Of a stretch of DNA of 64,000 nucleotides, positions 25,701-39,224 are shown piece by piece. Position numbers and translations under genes: made by a program. This DNA comes from Ichthyophonus hoferi (taxonomy: Eukaryota > Opisthokonta > Ichthyosporea > Ichthyophonida > Ichthyophonidae). The stretch spans positions 1,825 to 65,824 of the forward strand of contig NAOQ01000165.1 of assembly GCA_002751075.1 (NCBI GenBank), in the 5' to 3' direction. The notes beneath the pieces were generated by a model. The model was not told where the DNA came from. It saw only the letters and a program-made list of their open reading frames with translations, and did not search any database. Numbering within the stretch: the first letter of the stretch is position 1; each line of letters starts with the position of its first letter.

Positions 25701-28700
25701 CAATGTAGTAGTGGATTCTAGTAATGAATTTATATTTTAAAAATATAGGGTGGCCTAATTAGAAAGAAATATTCGGTTTTATAGGCATTGTAAATAATTA
25801 TTGGTGAAAAAAAAATGGGTTTAAAATATACATATAATTAAATTAATTTATATATAATGCAATGCAATACTAACATACTACAAGAGAAGAAAAATAGTAG
25901 TTGATTGGGAATTAATATATATATATATGAATAATTATGACCAACCAATTAAAAACTAATTGATTACATCACTTAATCTAGCTACAAATCACAAAAAGAG
26001 AATAAAGCCACCTTCAGGTATGTTTGTTCCCTCGGAGCCATTGTAGGTAGCAATATAGTCAGCATTAGCCACACTGTACTCATATAGGTCCCCTGCCTCC
26101 AGAATATCTATTTATAATAAGGTTAATACTGAATTGTGCATTATTTATAATAGTACAATAAAGAAAGGAAACAATTGTAGTATGATAAGTTTGTTTTTTT
26201 ATAAATATCTTTCATTCTTTGATATTATTATATTTGTAGTATTTATGTATGTATATATGTGTGTATGTATGATGTATGCATGTACATACGTATGTAAAAA
26301 TGAAAATGTCATGGTGCTCTGATATATAAGATCCTAATAAATACATTTGTACCCTTGAAATAAAAACGAATACAATATTGGTTTACAGCAAGCTTTATTA
26401 TGGTACTTTATTTTATATATACAAGTAGCAACGTGTATATATATATATATATATATATATATTCACTTATTTAAATAAACACAATACTATTTACCCGGGT
26501 TAGTAGTAATGACTGAACGAGTTGTTGCCGTTCCTTGCAATTGTGACTTGTAGGAGCTCTGATTAACAGAATTAATTTTGAAAAGCCATATGGTTAGTGA
26601 AGTTAAAATTGAAATTTGAAAAAAGGAGATACATAGCGGTATATGTAAAAGTATATGGCTTTGTTTTTTCTCTGCTCTTTCTATCTACATTTTGAGTTAA
26701 ATATACTATGAATATGTGGTGTGATGTACAAACATATTAGAATAGCATACGTTATCATATACATACACTGGTATTAATATATATATTATATATTAAGTGC
26801 ATGCCAAAAAGGAAATAAAAGATATAAGGAATGGTTTAATAACAGTATAGGGTTATTGGTGGTAAATTGTAAAATATTACTATTATTTCTGTCGGTATTA
26901 TAGAAATGTAAATCTGGTTTTCATACTTTATTTGTCCAAAATACTAAGAACGGAAATAATTTTTCAAGAACAAAAACTGAAATACATGTTTAGGTGGCAC
27001 TTGTTTGACGTACAATATAAAAAGTATTGTAATGAGTCAGTATTTTTAGTGAAGTATTTCATATATTGATAATAATATGTAGTCTTTAATTATTATAAAA
27101 GTAATATTTTTACAACAAGAAATATAATATCATAAGGAACAAGAAGCAAATAAAGAAAAGAATAAAGACAAAAGCGCAAAAGAGGAAATGTAATAATAAA
27201 TAGAATAGATAAAACACATAAAGATATTATGTAATCGTACTTAAAATAATCTAATAATTGGTATGACTGCAAGTGTTCCTTTTGAAAAGGCAAGGTTAAA
27301 TTGAATTTCTGATATTAAAATATAGAATATAAAAGAGACTAATAATTTTCTTCCTTGCTTTTCCTCAATTACATACCAGCTTNNNNNNNNNNNNNNNNNN
27401 NNNNNNNNNNNNNNNNNNNNNNNNNNNNNNNNNNNNNNNNNNNNNNNNNNNNNNNNNNNNNNNNNNNNNNNNNNNNNNNNNNNNNNNNNNNNNNNNNNNN
27501 NNNNNNNNNNNNNNNNNNNNNNNNNNNNNNNNNNNNNNNNNNNNNNNNNNNNNNNNNNNNNNNNNNNNNNNNNNNNNNNNNNNNNNNNNNNNNNNNNNNN
27601 NNNNNNNNNNNNNNNNNNNNNNNNNNNNNNNNNNNNNNNNNNNNNNNNNNNNNNNNNNNNNNNNNNNNNNNNNNNNNNNNNNNNNNNNNNNNNNNNNNNN
27701 NNNNNNNNNNNNNNNNNNNNNNNNNNNNNNNNNNNNNNNNNNNNNNNNNNNNNNNNNNNNNNNNNNNNAAAACACATAAAGATATTATGTAATCGTACTT
27801 AAAATAATCTAATAATTGGTATGACTGCAAGTGTTCCTTTTGAAAAGGCAAGGTTAAATTGAATTTCTGATATTAAAATATAGAATATAAAAGAGACTAA
27901 TAATTTTCTTCCTTGCTTTTCCTCAATTACATACCAGCTTTATGTCACTCAAATACAGAACTGTAGGCCCAACCCCAAAGATAATTTATAAGAAATTAGC
28001 GGAATTATAAATTATATTTCTATCTAATATATAGGTCAATAGGAATTAAACGACTGATTGTAGAATGTGTTTGTCTTAATAGCCTATTGGTTGCTCTCTA
28101 TTTTACAAGTCAATATAAAATATGTTTTTTAATTAATTATACTTAATGCGTGTACAAGTATGCAAATAATATTTACACAATCATGATATCGCTTTAATGG
28201 TAAAATTTAATGCAATAATATAATTACAGTTAAGAATATATATACTTCAAAAAAAATATGTTAGATAAATGTAAGGATATTACTTGGTTAGTCTCTTTCT
28301 AATTAAAGCAACCAAATAAAAGGTAAAGATAGTCTATAGTTTAGCTGAAAATTGTGAAGATGCGATTAGTAATTTAGAATTGGTCACATTAATTTTAAAT
28401 TCTGAAGCTCTGCCTTATAAGGATTATGTTAATGTATATTTAACACAATTATTATTTTTACAACATATAATTTAAAATGAAAGGATTTCAAAAGGTAAAT
28501 GTTTATATAATATTATATATTTACATTGTATATGCATAATACATACATATTATACAGGGGGATTGTGCAAATATGCTATACATATACCACAAAGGTTATA
28601 TATGTATTATCCGCCTATAGAGTCTATCCACATATATTATACACTATCAATGTTATGCATTATTCTGGTTTAGATTTTAATAGACTCCAGTCATATTTTC

Positions 28701-31700
28701 ATTCTAGATTCTCTGCTTGCAATAGTCAATTCTCACCCATATTCAGGGTGAGATGATTACTACACAGGGTGAAATTAATCATAATAACTACACCACAATG
28801 AGGTAATTTCAACGCTATAATGTTAATAATTACTACACAAACTAAAATTAACCATAATAATAATATAGGTTATAACACAATGCACACCAATTATATAGTA
28901 CCTGTCTCTTTAATAATCCAATTATGAGTGAGATCAATGTCGGATCCAAATCTGAGAAAAAGAATATATATATATATTTATTATTTGTAGAGATTTATTG
29001 GTTAATTAGATAATTGAAGAAATTACATTGTATATATTTTACATTTTATAGATAATTGGCTATGTTAAGATATATAAGCAAAACTAATTCATAAGCAAAA
29101 ACAAAATGTAAATTTTAAAAGAAATTTTTAACAAGTAGGCTAAAGTAAATAATAAAAGACACAAAAGTAAGCACAATGAATAAATGATTGGCTAAAAATA
29201 AAATGAAAAATGGTTAATTGGTAAGCTAAATATTAATTTAATGTAGTAATTATATGTATAGTATGCTAAGAGTACCTAAGCCAATAGTAATTGTAAACGA
29301 TCTTAAAATATATAAGAAGGTGGGAATAACAATTAAAATGATGACTGTTTTGATAAAAGGAAAAGAAAAATACTTGCAATGTTAGTTTGAAGCCATTATA
29401 CGTTTCATCATATAAACTAATCTTGCATACGGGTATACTCTCTCCAGATCGAGTATTAACTGTGTTTACATCAGAAATGCTTGGGGTGTGGTGCGGCACC
29501 GTGTTGACCAATGATACAGGTTATTTAAAAACACTGGAACTTTTTTTTTGATTTTTTCTTTCCTATATAAACATACTTCTGCCTATACCCTTACCTGTAT
29601 ATTCGCAAAGTAATATCTATTATTTTCATATATATAAACAGATTTATCAGCACACTATAATATGTATATATAAGTAATATAACTAATATAATTAAAATGG
29701 TTAATATAGTTAATATAACTAAGATAGCTAATACAACTAATATAGCTAATATAAATAAAATAACTCATATGTTCATTGTAGTTAATATAATTGATATATA
29801 CAGCACAAATATATATTTATAAAGTATATAGTTTCTTCAAGGAGTCATTATTAGCGTTTATATACCTTTGCTAATCTTATATAAAAGGTATTACATTTAT
29901 ATATATAATGTTTTTATCCAATGAAGTATAAGCAATCAGAAATTAAAATAAAGATTAGTGGTTAATATAATTAGGATAAATTTTACAATTGAAACTTTAA
30001 TTTACACATTACTCAATAACTTCATAGAAAATGTTAAGTAATTAAAATATGTAACAAAAGAATGCTTAAGTTGAATGAAACCTAATACAAAATAAATAAT
30101 CAACCAGTTATAAACAGGCTTAAAAAAGATAAACCAATAAGGATTAACCCTTATTACTAATACAGAATATAGAAAATTACCTTGATATCATAGCCAAAAG
30201 ATCTACACATTTATGCTCTAGAGAGGTCCCTATGGCTTAATATTAGTATGATTAGTGTAGTCTACATTGAAAAGTATTTGCTTCCAAAACATAATGAGTA
30301 TAGTGTTTGTGTTTTGTGACAAAGCCTAAGATGTAAATATTGTTTTATCAATTTCTTTTTATTTCTGCAAATTGGATAGGTCAAATTGAGTAATTCTTTA
30401 ACTTTAATGTTTTCCTGCTCTCACCACCATAGATCTACAGCATTGTCGGCAATAAAGAAAAAGAAGGTGAGGATAGAATTTTCTTTGCCTTCTTTGTATT
30501 TATGTAGTAGTAATGTGCATAATGTTCTTTTGTTTATTCTATATTTTTATTTGGATAAAGTTACTTATTCTGTATTTTAGTAGGTCAACTGTTGCTTATG
30601 CAACGTTTTGATAGAGTAATATATTTATTTTACGTTTTATTAAGATAATATTTTCAAATCTAGTTGTTGATAGGCCTATTAATATTTACCTATACGCCAA
30701 TAAATATAATTTTGTTTATCTCATGCTTTGGCAGAGTTATTATTGTTTGCTTTACAATCTTTTATTTATAGTCACATTCATTGTCTAGTTTTATTTGGGA
30801 TACTTTATAAATATAGCTATAGAAATGACTGTAATACGTGTAATTATATTTTATTTATAGCTTTCTGTTAACATGATTCTGGGACATCAGTCTTGAAGTA
30901 AATTTTTAATTTTATTCCAATTTTTCCATTTGTATATTCATTCGTATATGAGAAGTTCACTGTTATATATATTTTTTGTTTAGTTTGATGAGGGAAAATA
31001 TATATTCAAATGACAATAAACGCACTTTTTCGAAAGATAGATAGGTAATATTTACGTGCAATCCTTATACCGTACAGGTGTTGTATAAATAGAAAGGAAT
31101 AAGTGAAGTATAAATTAATAGTAAGATAAGGAGTTTGCATTACATTTAAAATTTAAACGACAACAACGATTAAGCAATACATGAATACATTACTGATATA
31201 TATTACACAATCAGAAGGTAAAGGAGAGAAACAGATATAATTATGTGCAACTATAGTTTATTTTTAACCAATTAAAAGAAAGATATGGCTATATTAGTAT
31301 CAAAATATATTATAGCTTCCAAATATGGTAATTACATGTTTAGAATAACATGCCTTCTCTGGTAAGATCCAATAGTTTTAGGATAATGTCACAGTTTTTC
31401 CAAGGAATTCTAGCAGATTCAGTCATTTCTATGATAAATATTTATTGTTAATGTTAAAATAATTTAAGCTACTATATTTTCTACATTAAAATGCATAAAA
31501 TAGCTTGTTGAGTATATGATATTGTACTATCTGTATATAAAAGGAAAGACAATGGGTTAGAGTGGGTGGGTGGTAGCAATAATAGACAGATAATTATAAC
31601 TGCAATTATTTTTCCTGATGTAGATGATGCAGCTAAATTTAACTGGATCTTATCTTAACCTGGGTTTATTATGACATGCGTAGCTTATATTCCGAGCAAT

Positions 31701-34700
31701 TTTAAATAGCGAGAGTTGTATTGCTTTTAAATCTATTGGAGTTAGGTGAAGTAGTTAATTATACAAAAATACTAATAATAAATATACGTTTAAACGTTTT
31801 ACAGTTAGTAAATTAGACGGAATAAAAGTAACCAGATAAAATTAATTAGTATACCAGGCTCATAATAAATCCAGATTAATGTAAAATCCTATCAAATAAA
31901 TCCACGTGTACAACCAAAAAAATAACCATGATTATAATTATCAATTTAATTAATGCCGAGTTCTGAAATATGCTATATATAAAATTTTATGTTTAGAAAA
32001 GATAAAAAGGATATAGAATAAAAACTACATAGTCTTTATTCTGTATCACTGCAGAATCGAGAGAGTCTAATATTTCCGACAGATCCTTTTTATACTTTAT
32101 ACATATAGTATGTTGTATTTTAAATGCTTCAAAACCCAACATCAATTGAACAAATAAATATAACTATAGTTACTTTGCTGTTTATGTTGTATATTTAGCC
32201 ATATTTAACATATATAATTAACACCAACAGTATTATCATTGGACAATACAACTTACCATTAAATACTGCCTCGGAATATATACTATATTCTTCATTATAA
32301 AGTGTTATTGTGCTTCCCTGGCTCAGATTTAATCGTAAATCGCACTCACTGGAGCCAATCAATATTACAGATTATATTCGTGTAAACACTTGCTATTGGC
32401 TAATTTTACTGGATATCTTCTTTTTTTTCCTTCTTTTTTTTTTCTCTATTCAAGGTATGGCATGATGTGGTGTTCTATGGAACCAGTACTCCCTTAATTA
32501 AATTAAGATCCGATTCCTCAACCTTCAATGACATAATTACGGATATTGTAGGTTCCAATAAAAATTAAAGTAAATTACAAAATTAAGAAGCTACAAGTAT
32601 AAACAAATATTTTTTTATAATAACCAATACAATTATTAACAAAACCGTAACATGAATTGAAAACTGTAACCACATATATAAGATATAAGGAATAGTGATT
32701 GCAATAACTAGTAGGTTATTTTAGTATTAAATAAGTATAGCTCAAAAAATTAAAAATTAAGATACTGAAAGGGAAAAATGAATAATGAAAAACGTTGGAT
32801 AATAGGCAATAGAACAAGATATATCAAAATATGCTCAAAAAGTACGTTAACAGAATATATATAATTAAGGCCAAGGAATATGATGAAAGAGATATAATAA
32901 CTAAGGGGTTATGATTAGAACACTATATATATATAAGAATAACGATATTGTAAACTACAAAAATTAAATTGATAAAATAAAATCCGGGGTAATGAGAAAG
33001 TAAAGATTTACCAAGGAGAACTATATTATCTACATATATGTATATGCATATGTATATGCATGTATGTATTAATACAAAATAGAAAAATAGTAGGTAAACC
33101 TACAGGTAGTACAACACCTATATATATATGCAATAAAATATGATATGTGGTATTTATCAACACATATACATAATCAGCCAGAAAACAGAGGAATTAAATC
33201 ACAGAAGATGTGTAGAATCATACAACTGTATTTATATTTATAGGTAGGATTATACGAGTTGATATATATATATATACCTAAACATAACTACACAGTTAAA
33301 CACAATGCATAATATAAAATATAGCATAGTAATATAATAACCTGTGGGTGTTCAACACATAAGGCCCATCTCTTTCATCCTTCTGTGACACCTTAGCGTT
33401 ATCGATAACTATCACTTGACCAACCTGTCCTCACACATGATTCGTCAGTTGATCTTAAACTGCATGCTTATTGATCAGTTGTGTTTGGTTGGTGTATCTA
33501 GTAATATAATAATATGGTTATTATATGCGGTTGGTTTATAAAACTGCAATTAAGTTACGAGTAATGAATCATTTGTAATAAAATAATAATAGAAAAAGAT
33601 AACTAAATGAAGAAAGGAGGGGAGATTCAGAGAAAAAGAAAAGGAAACTTTTTTGAAAAAGATTACATTTTGCATAGTATATCTATTGATATGGATAATC
33701 TATGCAACATAGGCAACATAATTATTGCCTTAATTAATTAATTAAGTATTAATTAAATTATTAATAACTCTAATGAATGAGTGAATTGACGACTATGTTG
33801 TCAGGTAGGTTATATATACTATAACATAGCTAGAAAGTATAACAGTTCTCTGACTATGACAACTACACTATTGCTTATACAGCAATAACTAAATTAAAAG
33901 ATTTTTTTATTATTTATTTTTCCGTTTTTAATTGTCAACTAACGTCCAGTAAAATATTAGAAATAATAGCTATAACATAGTAAGATAATAACTACAACAC
34001 AGTAAAATAACAATTATAAATCCTGAAATCTACAATTTCTGTGTCAGCTTTATGTTTGGTATATGTAGATGTATTATTTGGATATCAATATGTTAATATG
34101 TTATAAAATATGAGCAATATAAAAATATTTTTAACCAATTAACTGGTTATTTTAAGTAAAGCGCACGCATATAACTGTTTCATAAATGATTATTTGTCCC
34201 AATGAGATTATTGAATTAAAATCATAACTTAATATTAAAAATAAAAGAACATTAATTAAACAAATACTCATCTTCACCTTATCTTATTTTCCCAAATATT
34301 ATCAACTATATTGGCCTGTATTCAGTACTACTAGTGTCACAATACTTCTCTGTCCATAAATTACATACCTGAAAGCCATCAGCCAATAAATAGAGGGTTT
34401 CAGGGGTGTCCCAACAAATGACATTAACAGTTACTTTACTAGGATCTCTCAAGGTAAAAACAAATTTGGCTATACTAGTACCAGGATCTGATAAATGCAT
34501 GAGTTATTATTTCACTGTGTTACATTTATTATTTCACTGTGCTTTGGTTATTTTCTTAGTGTGTTGTGATTAGTACTTCATTATATTATAGTTATTATCT
34601 TACCCATATTTGTATGACATGCAATAATATAGGGTTGAGAATCAAAACAAGAACACAACGGATTAATAATACTATTATTAATGGTATGAATGGTATGATA

Positions 34701-35998
34701 GAATTGCTCTTTATTTAATTACTACCGTGAAATTAAGAAGATAAACCCCCTCACATGGTGAGGCCCTTTATCCTCTCTGACTATAGCATACTATATATAT
34801 ATAGATTGCCTTACAGCATAATCATTAATTATTTAATTATGTCAAGAACCATTCTGTTTGCGTGATATGTATAGCCCAGATTTACAAGCATTGGTAATAG
34901 TTTAATTTTATAAATGCATGCATGCATGGATTTTAATCTTTCTTTTAATACTAAGTCGGGGTTGAAAATAGCTAAAAAGTTAATATAGTCAGTATATTGC
35001 TCTGGTACTTAATAAAAGCCTAAAAAAAAAACAATTTAATTCCTTAATAAAAATTCAAAGTAACAAAGGCGTTGTGGATTCACTTACTTTTCTTACTTTG
35101 AAACGATTTGATTCGTCCTTTGTGAATAATTGCCCCGATCACCTTCTGTAATTGGCTTAGGGTCAGGGTAGATATAATCTTTGTTGTGTAGATAATATAA
35201 TAGTTTAATAGATAAAGATACATGTATATCTATATTTAAGGTTTAAGTGCTGAATTAATAATTATAAAGGTATGTGCATGTGTATTGCATAAATTAATTG
35301 CTTGATTGAACACTGCTAAAGAAACACTAAACGCATCGAAGTAAGGTAATAATAAGAACATAATTAAGAAAGATTCATATAAGTTTTAGACAAAGGTACA
35401 TGTAGTGTATTTCATATAAAAACTTTTTATAAAAATACATGCATACATATCTGTATGGAAATGGATATATATATGGTCTGCTTCATAAAATTAAATACAT
35501 ATAAAAAATGTAAGAAAATTTTATGATTCTATATTTACACCCTACCAAAAACAAGTTCTATGAAATAATTTACAATGCAGACTATGTTTTGAAATCCAGA
35601 TAGCATATATCCTTTTATATTGATGTATGTGCATAATTATATAGTTATAAAGTGATATAACTATGTATTTACATATTTATATATATTTAATACCAATTTT
35701 AATTAAAAATCGGCAATAAATAAATATAGAATCACTTTGTTATATACTTTTAACTACGAGGGAGTATGCAAATAAAAGCAACTATTGTCTATGTAATGAA
35801 TAGATGCAAACTATATCTACTATATCATTTTATATAATATTGCAGTATATTATATTATATTATATTATATTATATTATATTATATTATATTATATTATAT
35901 TATATTATGCCTGTAACCCTTACCACATTCTGATGAAGAAGCGAGAGGTCATCAAGGCCTATTATACCATCACAATAATCCTGGACCCTGCATATCAT
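22726..35998 (-). CDS. MEIOB: MEIOB, meiosis-specific OB-fold ssDNA-binding protein
   Basis: RPA1-related protein that, with SPATA22, binds ssDNA at meiotic double-strand breaks and is needed for crossover repair. Seventeen exons: 35924-35998, 35088-35145, 34369-34487, 33342-33424, 32257-32348, 30181-30217, 29378-29479, 28902-28951, 27935-27960, 26495-26558, 26012-26107, 25568-25647, 24716-24792, 24151-24206, 23573-23685, 23094-23214, 22726-22766. All join in frame to 429 residues (human about 440-470). Key matches are DDLSLLHQNVKVIGAIIHKG (start), FVFTLRDPSKVTVNVICWD, KISLYDETYNGFKLTL, RSVITTNPDILEAG, VIFAHLTSCNIDNPEV, zinc knuckle CLSC then CPDC, LYIDLTDHTGTITHCALTG, and AVLKAKLLFERVKAVIRIKV. 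The intron after exon 7 is GC-AG. Exon 9 is only 26 nt. The last exon is least certain: its acceptor lacks a pyrimidine tract, and reading through instead would end the protein 15 residues later. Confidence 0.93.
22813..22839. repeat. Homopolymer T run in the last MEIOB intron
   Basis: An unbroken run of more than 20 T on the plus strand (poly(A) in the transcript) lies about 50 bp above the last-exon acceptor. Its length is probably unstable in reads. Confidence 0.85.
24818..24990. repeat. AGGAT pentamer array
   Basis: Clean AGGAT units at about 24826-24857 decay into GATATAAT-like units to about 24990. It lies in the MEIOB intron just upstream of exon 24716-24792. Confidence 0.85.
27211..27382. 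repeat. 172-bp gap-edge duplicate (left copy)
   Basis: Identical base for base to 27769-27940 on the other side of the N run. It ends inside the 26-nt MEIOB exon (AGCTT|N), so it carries the donor but a truncated exon. Most likely an assembly overlap that was not merged. Confidence 0.9.
27383..27768. other. Assembly gap 1 (386 N)
   Basis: Run of N inside the MEIOB intron next to exon 27935-27960. It is flanked by identical 172-bp sequences. Confidence 1.
27769..27940. repeat. 172-bp gap-edge duplicate (right copy)
   Basis: Exact match to 27211-27382. This copy continues into the complete MEIOB micro-exon and its acceptor, so it is the functional one. Confidence 0.9.
31891..32210. repeat. 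Dispersed repeat family A, foldback (inverted) copy
   Basis: The left half (from ATCAAATAAATCCACGTGTA to about GATAAAAAGGAT) and right half (CAGATCCTTTTTATACTTTA to CATATTTAACA) are the same arm of the family in opposite orientation. They flank a centre holding GTCTTTATTCTGTATCACTG. It starts 47 bp below the donor of MEIOB exon 5. Confidence 0.7.
35847..35908. repeat. TATTA pentamer array beside MEIOB exon 1
   Basis: About 12 perfect TATTA units end 16 bp below the exon 1 coding sequence (35924), in intron 1. Length polymorphism here could bring the array close to the donor. Confidence 0.95.
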
Positions 35999-36101
35999 GT
36001 AAAGGTCACTAATGTTCACCTCAGCCAGTACAAAAAACTATCAGCATTATATTGTAGTTATTATTTCACTGCAGTTTAGCTATTATTGTCAATTTTAGGT
36101 T

Positions 36102-36350
36102 GTGTGGTAATTATCTCATCTATGTTTAGGGTGAGAGCCGACTATTGCTAGCAGAAAATTTAGGATATGAACTGTATTGCTTTTACTTAGTATCACTACA
36201 GAATTGAGAGTCCCCAACTCAGACAGAGCCTTTTTTATACTTTTTAAATTTAGAAACTTACTTAGGGAAGAATTTATAACCTAACATTAATTAATTATAA
36301 ATTACAAATATAGTTACTTTGTCTATGTTTTATTTGCAGCTATATTTGAC
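36102..36350 (-). repeat. Dispersed repeat family A, near-complete copy
   Basis: GTAATTATCTCATC, GAGAGCCGACTATTGCTAGC, CTTAGTATCACTACAGAATT, CAGACAGAGCCTTTTTTATA, ATTAATTAAT, TATAGTTACTTTGTCTATGT, CAGCTATATTTGAC. It lies about 100 bp upstream of the MEIOB ATG, in the likely promoter or 5' UTR. Confidence 0.8.
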
Positions 36351-38529
36351 AACTATTGGTAGGTGTCATTACCCTATGGCAATTGGAATATTTATAGATG
36401 GCAATAGTTTTGTACCATTTGTAGTGTCTAGTATATAATATGATGTTTACATACCTTTTATTTATAGCCAATATTGTTTTTAAATATAAAATTGTTCTAG
36501 TTGGATATATACACCTGCCAATCTTATTGGCTTCTATTTATCTGTACAGGCTATGTGTAAAACACGGTTTTGATTATTGATACTTACCTAAGATAGTAAT
36601 TTATCTATTTTCTCTTATAGTTGTCAGACATAAACCAATTAAAGAGTTTAATATGCAAAATCCATTTTGAGTACATGAATATGAATTCATGGTGGTAATT
36701 TATAGAACAAAGCAGATATATATTATTCAGAGGAAAAATAAAAATAAAAAATAAAACTTTAAAATTACCGGTGTACATAAATAATATGAATAATATGATT
36801 GTTATTAATTATATTAATACTAAAATAAAACAAATCAGCTTTTTAAAAATAATTTAAAAACACTTTTCCAATCATGAATAAATTTATAAATTGATTTTTA
36901 AAGAAACATAAAAATATTTCTGAGCATGAACGGTCAGTTGTGAAATCTCCGTCAACTTCATATTTTAATAATCTAGTAAATTTTCAGCTATTGTAAAAAC
37001 ATTTCTTTGTGAGAACTCTTTGTCTACTTAGTACAATAATTACGCTAACTGAAAATTGTTGTTGATTTCCCTAAATTGGTGTGCAATCTTTGTATATTTA
37101 TTATGTTAAAAGTTAATAATTCAATAAAAAAAATATTTAAATTTTAAAAATTTCCAGGACCTCTGTGCTATTCTTTTGTGATACCTTAGTCTATATAAAT
37201 ATATATATATATATATGATTTGGAAATATAGCTCTAATAAGTATAATAGTGACATGGAAAAAGAAAAACGATTAAAGAAAAAATAAAAATAAATCCAATG
37301 TAAGCAAGTCTATTATCGCGCCAATGTTAAAAACATAGTGTATGTTGCAGAATATTTTAATTGGCTGGTATGGATGCAAATTAAGATTGACTGTATAAGC
37401 TATAGGAATTGATAGCAGTATTCAGAATATCTGTAGCAGTCTTACCGGGAATATAAACTAGTGCAATATTCGAACCAATGCTTTCATTACACTTGGGTAG
37501 ATTGAACTCTATTTTTTGTGACCATATTCTTTACTATACTAAAAAGACATATTTTCCTAGTTATTCTGGTAAAAATAGTTGTGGATAATCAATATTATTA
37601 CTGGAAAAATAATAAAAAATGATGGATAAAATCATAGTTTTTTATAGCAATAATCTATTACCCCATCATAGACGAAGGTCGAAATGTGTCATTGGAAATA
37701 TATCTTGCATTCTTATATTTTTTCTGCACCAGAAAATCGGTATCATCTGGAAAGTCCTAGTAGGAAACCGAAGTTTAGTGTATGTTAAAGTTATAAATAT
37801 GATTATATACTATATTACCTTATTATAGAAGTATTATATACCTTGCTAAATGCTTTAAATAGTAGGAAAGATGTGTGTGTACACAGCAAGTAGCATCAAT
37901 GATAATTGCATTGTTAAACTAGCGTTGTGTATGTCTGTATATACATTTGAATTATGTTTTGTTCGTTTGCATAGGAACATGAAACATTAGTGTGCTTATT
38001 TAAATAAGGTAGAAATAGACATAAAATGATGAAAGAAAAGTGTTAAAAAGGTAAGGAAGTTGAGGGCTGTGATATCTTAAAAAAGAATATAATAAAAGAA
38101 ACAAATGACCAAAAAATCAACTTTACCAACAAAAATGCTAACCATATTGTGATAAAGAATATGAACGACAGAATATAAAACAAAAAATTAGAGGTGAACA
38201 AGGTAAGAGTAAACATTAAAAGAATATTTATGTAAGTGAGAAGTGAGAGAAATTATGGTAAGTAAAGGGAAACGGATTTATAAATTTCAAACAACACAAG
38301 TTAATTTCAAATTCAAAACCCGCTCTGGTTTTAATATTTACCATGCTATTCCAGTGTTTTTTGCCTTTCACCATGATAATAACTACAATACTACACGTGA
38401 ATGATTTAATTTATGTTAAGGTCAATTACACCTTGAAATATACCGCATATATACACATCATCTGTTAATATTACTATATCCTAATTATATTTATCTTTAT
38501 TTCTCAGTGAATTCTACAGCCATCTGGCA

Positions 38530-38840
38530 ATCGCAATTATTATTATAATATTTCCCGCGCAAATTCTGATGTATGTGAGCGATTGCAATTATGATTGGCT
38601 TCATTTTAGATTGAAATTAAGATCTAGATATAACTTGATATGTAAGGACAGAAAAACTAGTGTTAATCTTTTTATTTTCAATTTATCTCAACTTTAAATC
38701 AATTTTTTTACGTATTTTTTATTTTACTATATTTATTTAAAATAATAGAATTATGTTTTCTAAACAAATGCTGATGTGTGAAAGCCATTCTAATTGTAAT
38801 TGGGTTCGTTTCAGATCGTAATTGCAATTTAGATCAACCT
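38530..38840. repeat. Degenerate roughly 200-bp direct duplication
   Basis: The block AAATTCTGATGTATGTGAGC..GATTGGCTTCATTTTAGAT (about 38570-38615) is echoed by AAATGCTGATGTGTGAAAGC..ATTGGGTTCGTTTCAGAT (about 38766-38818). Indels and substitutions throughout indicate age. Confidence 0.55.
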
Positions 38841-38868
38841 TGGTATAATAATACCTCATTGATTAATT

Positions 38869-38932
38869 TTATAATTGTACTATAATTACTTTGGCTATGT
38901 TGTATATTTAGGTATATTTGACAGTAAACACA
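38869..38932 (-). repeat. Dispersed repeat family A, end fragment
   Basis: Only the arm end is present: TATAATTACTTTGGCTATGT followed by TGTATATTTAGGTATATTTGACA. Confidence 0.6.
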
Positions 38933-39224
38933 TGAAAAACCATAATTCCTCTTAATAGACATAATTCTAATCTAATACATTGAAACATTATTAATCTATT
39001 TCTAGTGCGAGAAATGTAATAATATGTGCGCATTACTTTTATTACTGGCTCTAATCTAAACTAGATACTTCGGCTCCAATCAATCAAAAGACACATGTGT
39101 AATTGATGATTGCATTGATAGTAAATTTATTGCTTTACATATGATTACATAAGTGCGACACAGTATTGCTTGCCTATTCCTGATGCAGGAAATGTAAACA
39201 ATAAGCCATATATAGTTATATTTG

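Noticed and set aside
27241-27851. Long open frames across gap 1 (and similar ones across gaps 2 and 3)
   Set aside because: They are open only because N codons contain no stops.
30433-30466. Plus-strand 34-nt block with good acceptor (CACCATAG) and donor (AAGAAG|gtgagg)
   Set aside because: Antisense inside a MEIOB intron with no partner exons; likely chance splice signals.
31340-31426. Minus-strand 28-codon frame MTESARIPWKNCDIILKLLD
   Set aside because: Reads like protein and follows an AG, but fits no gap in the MEIOB alignment and has no partner; too short to claim.
23094-35998. RPA1 large subunit as identity of the OB-fold gene
   Set aside because: The C-terminal LTDHTG..LTG and LLFERVK segments and overall length match MEIOB better than RPA1.
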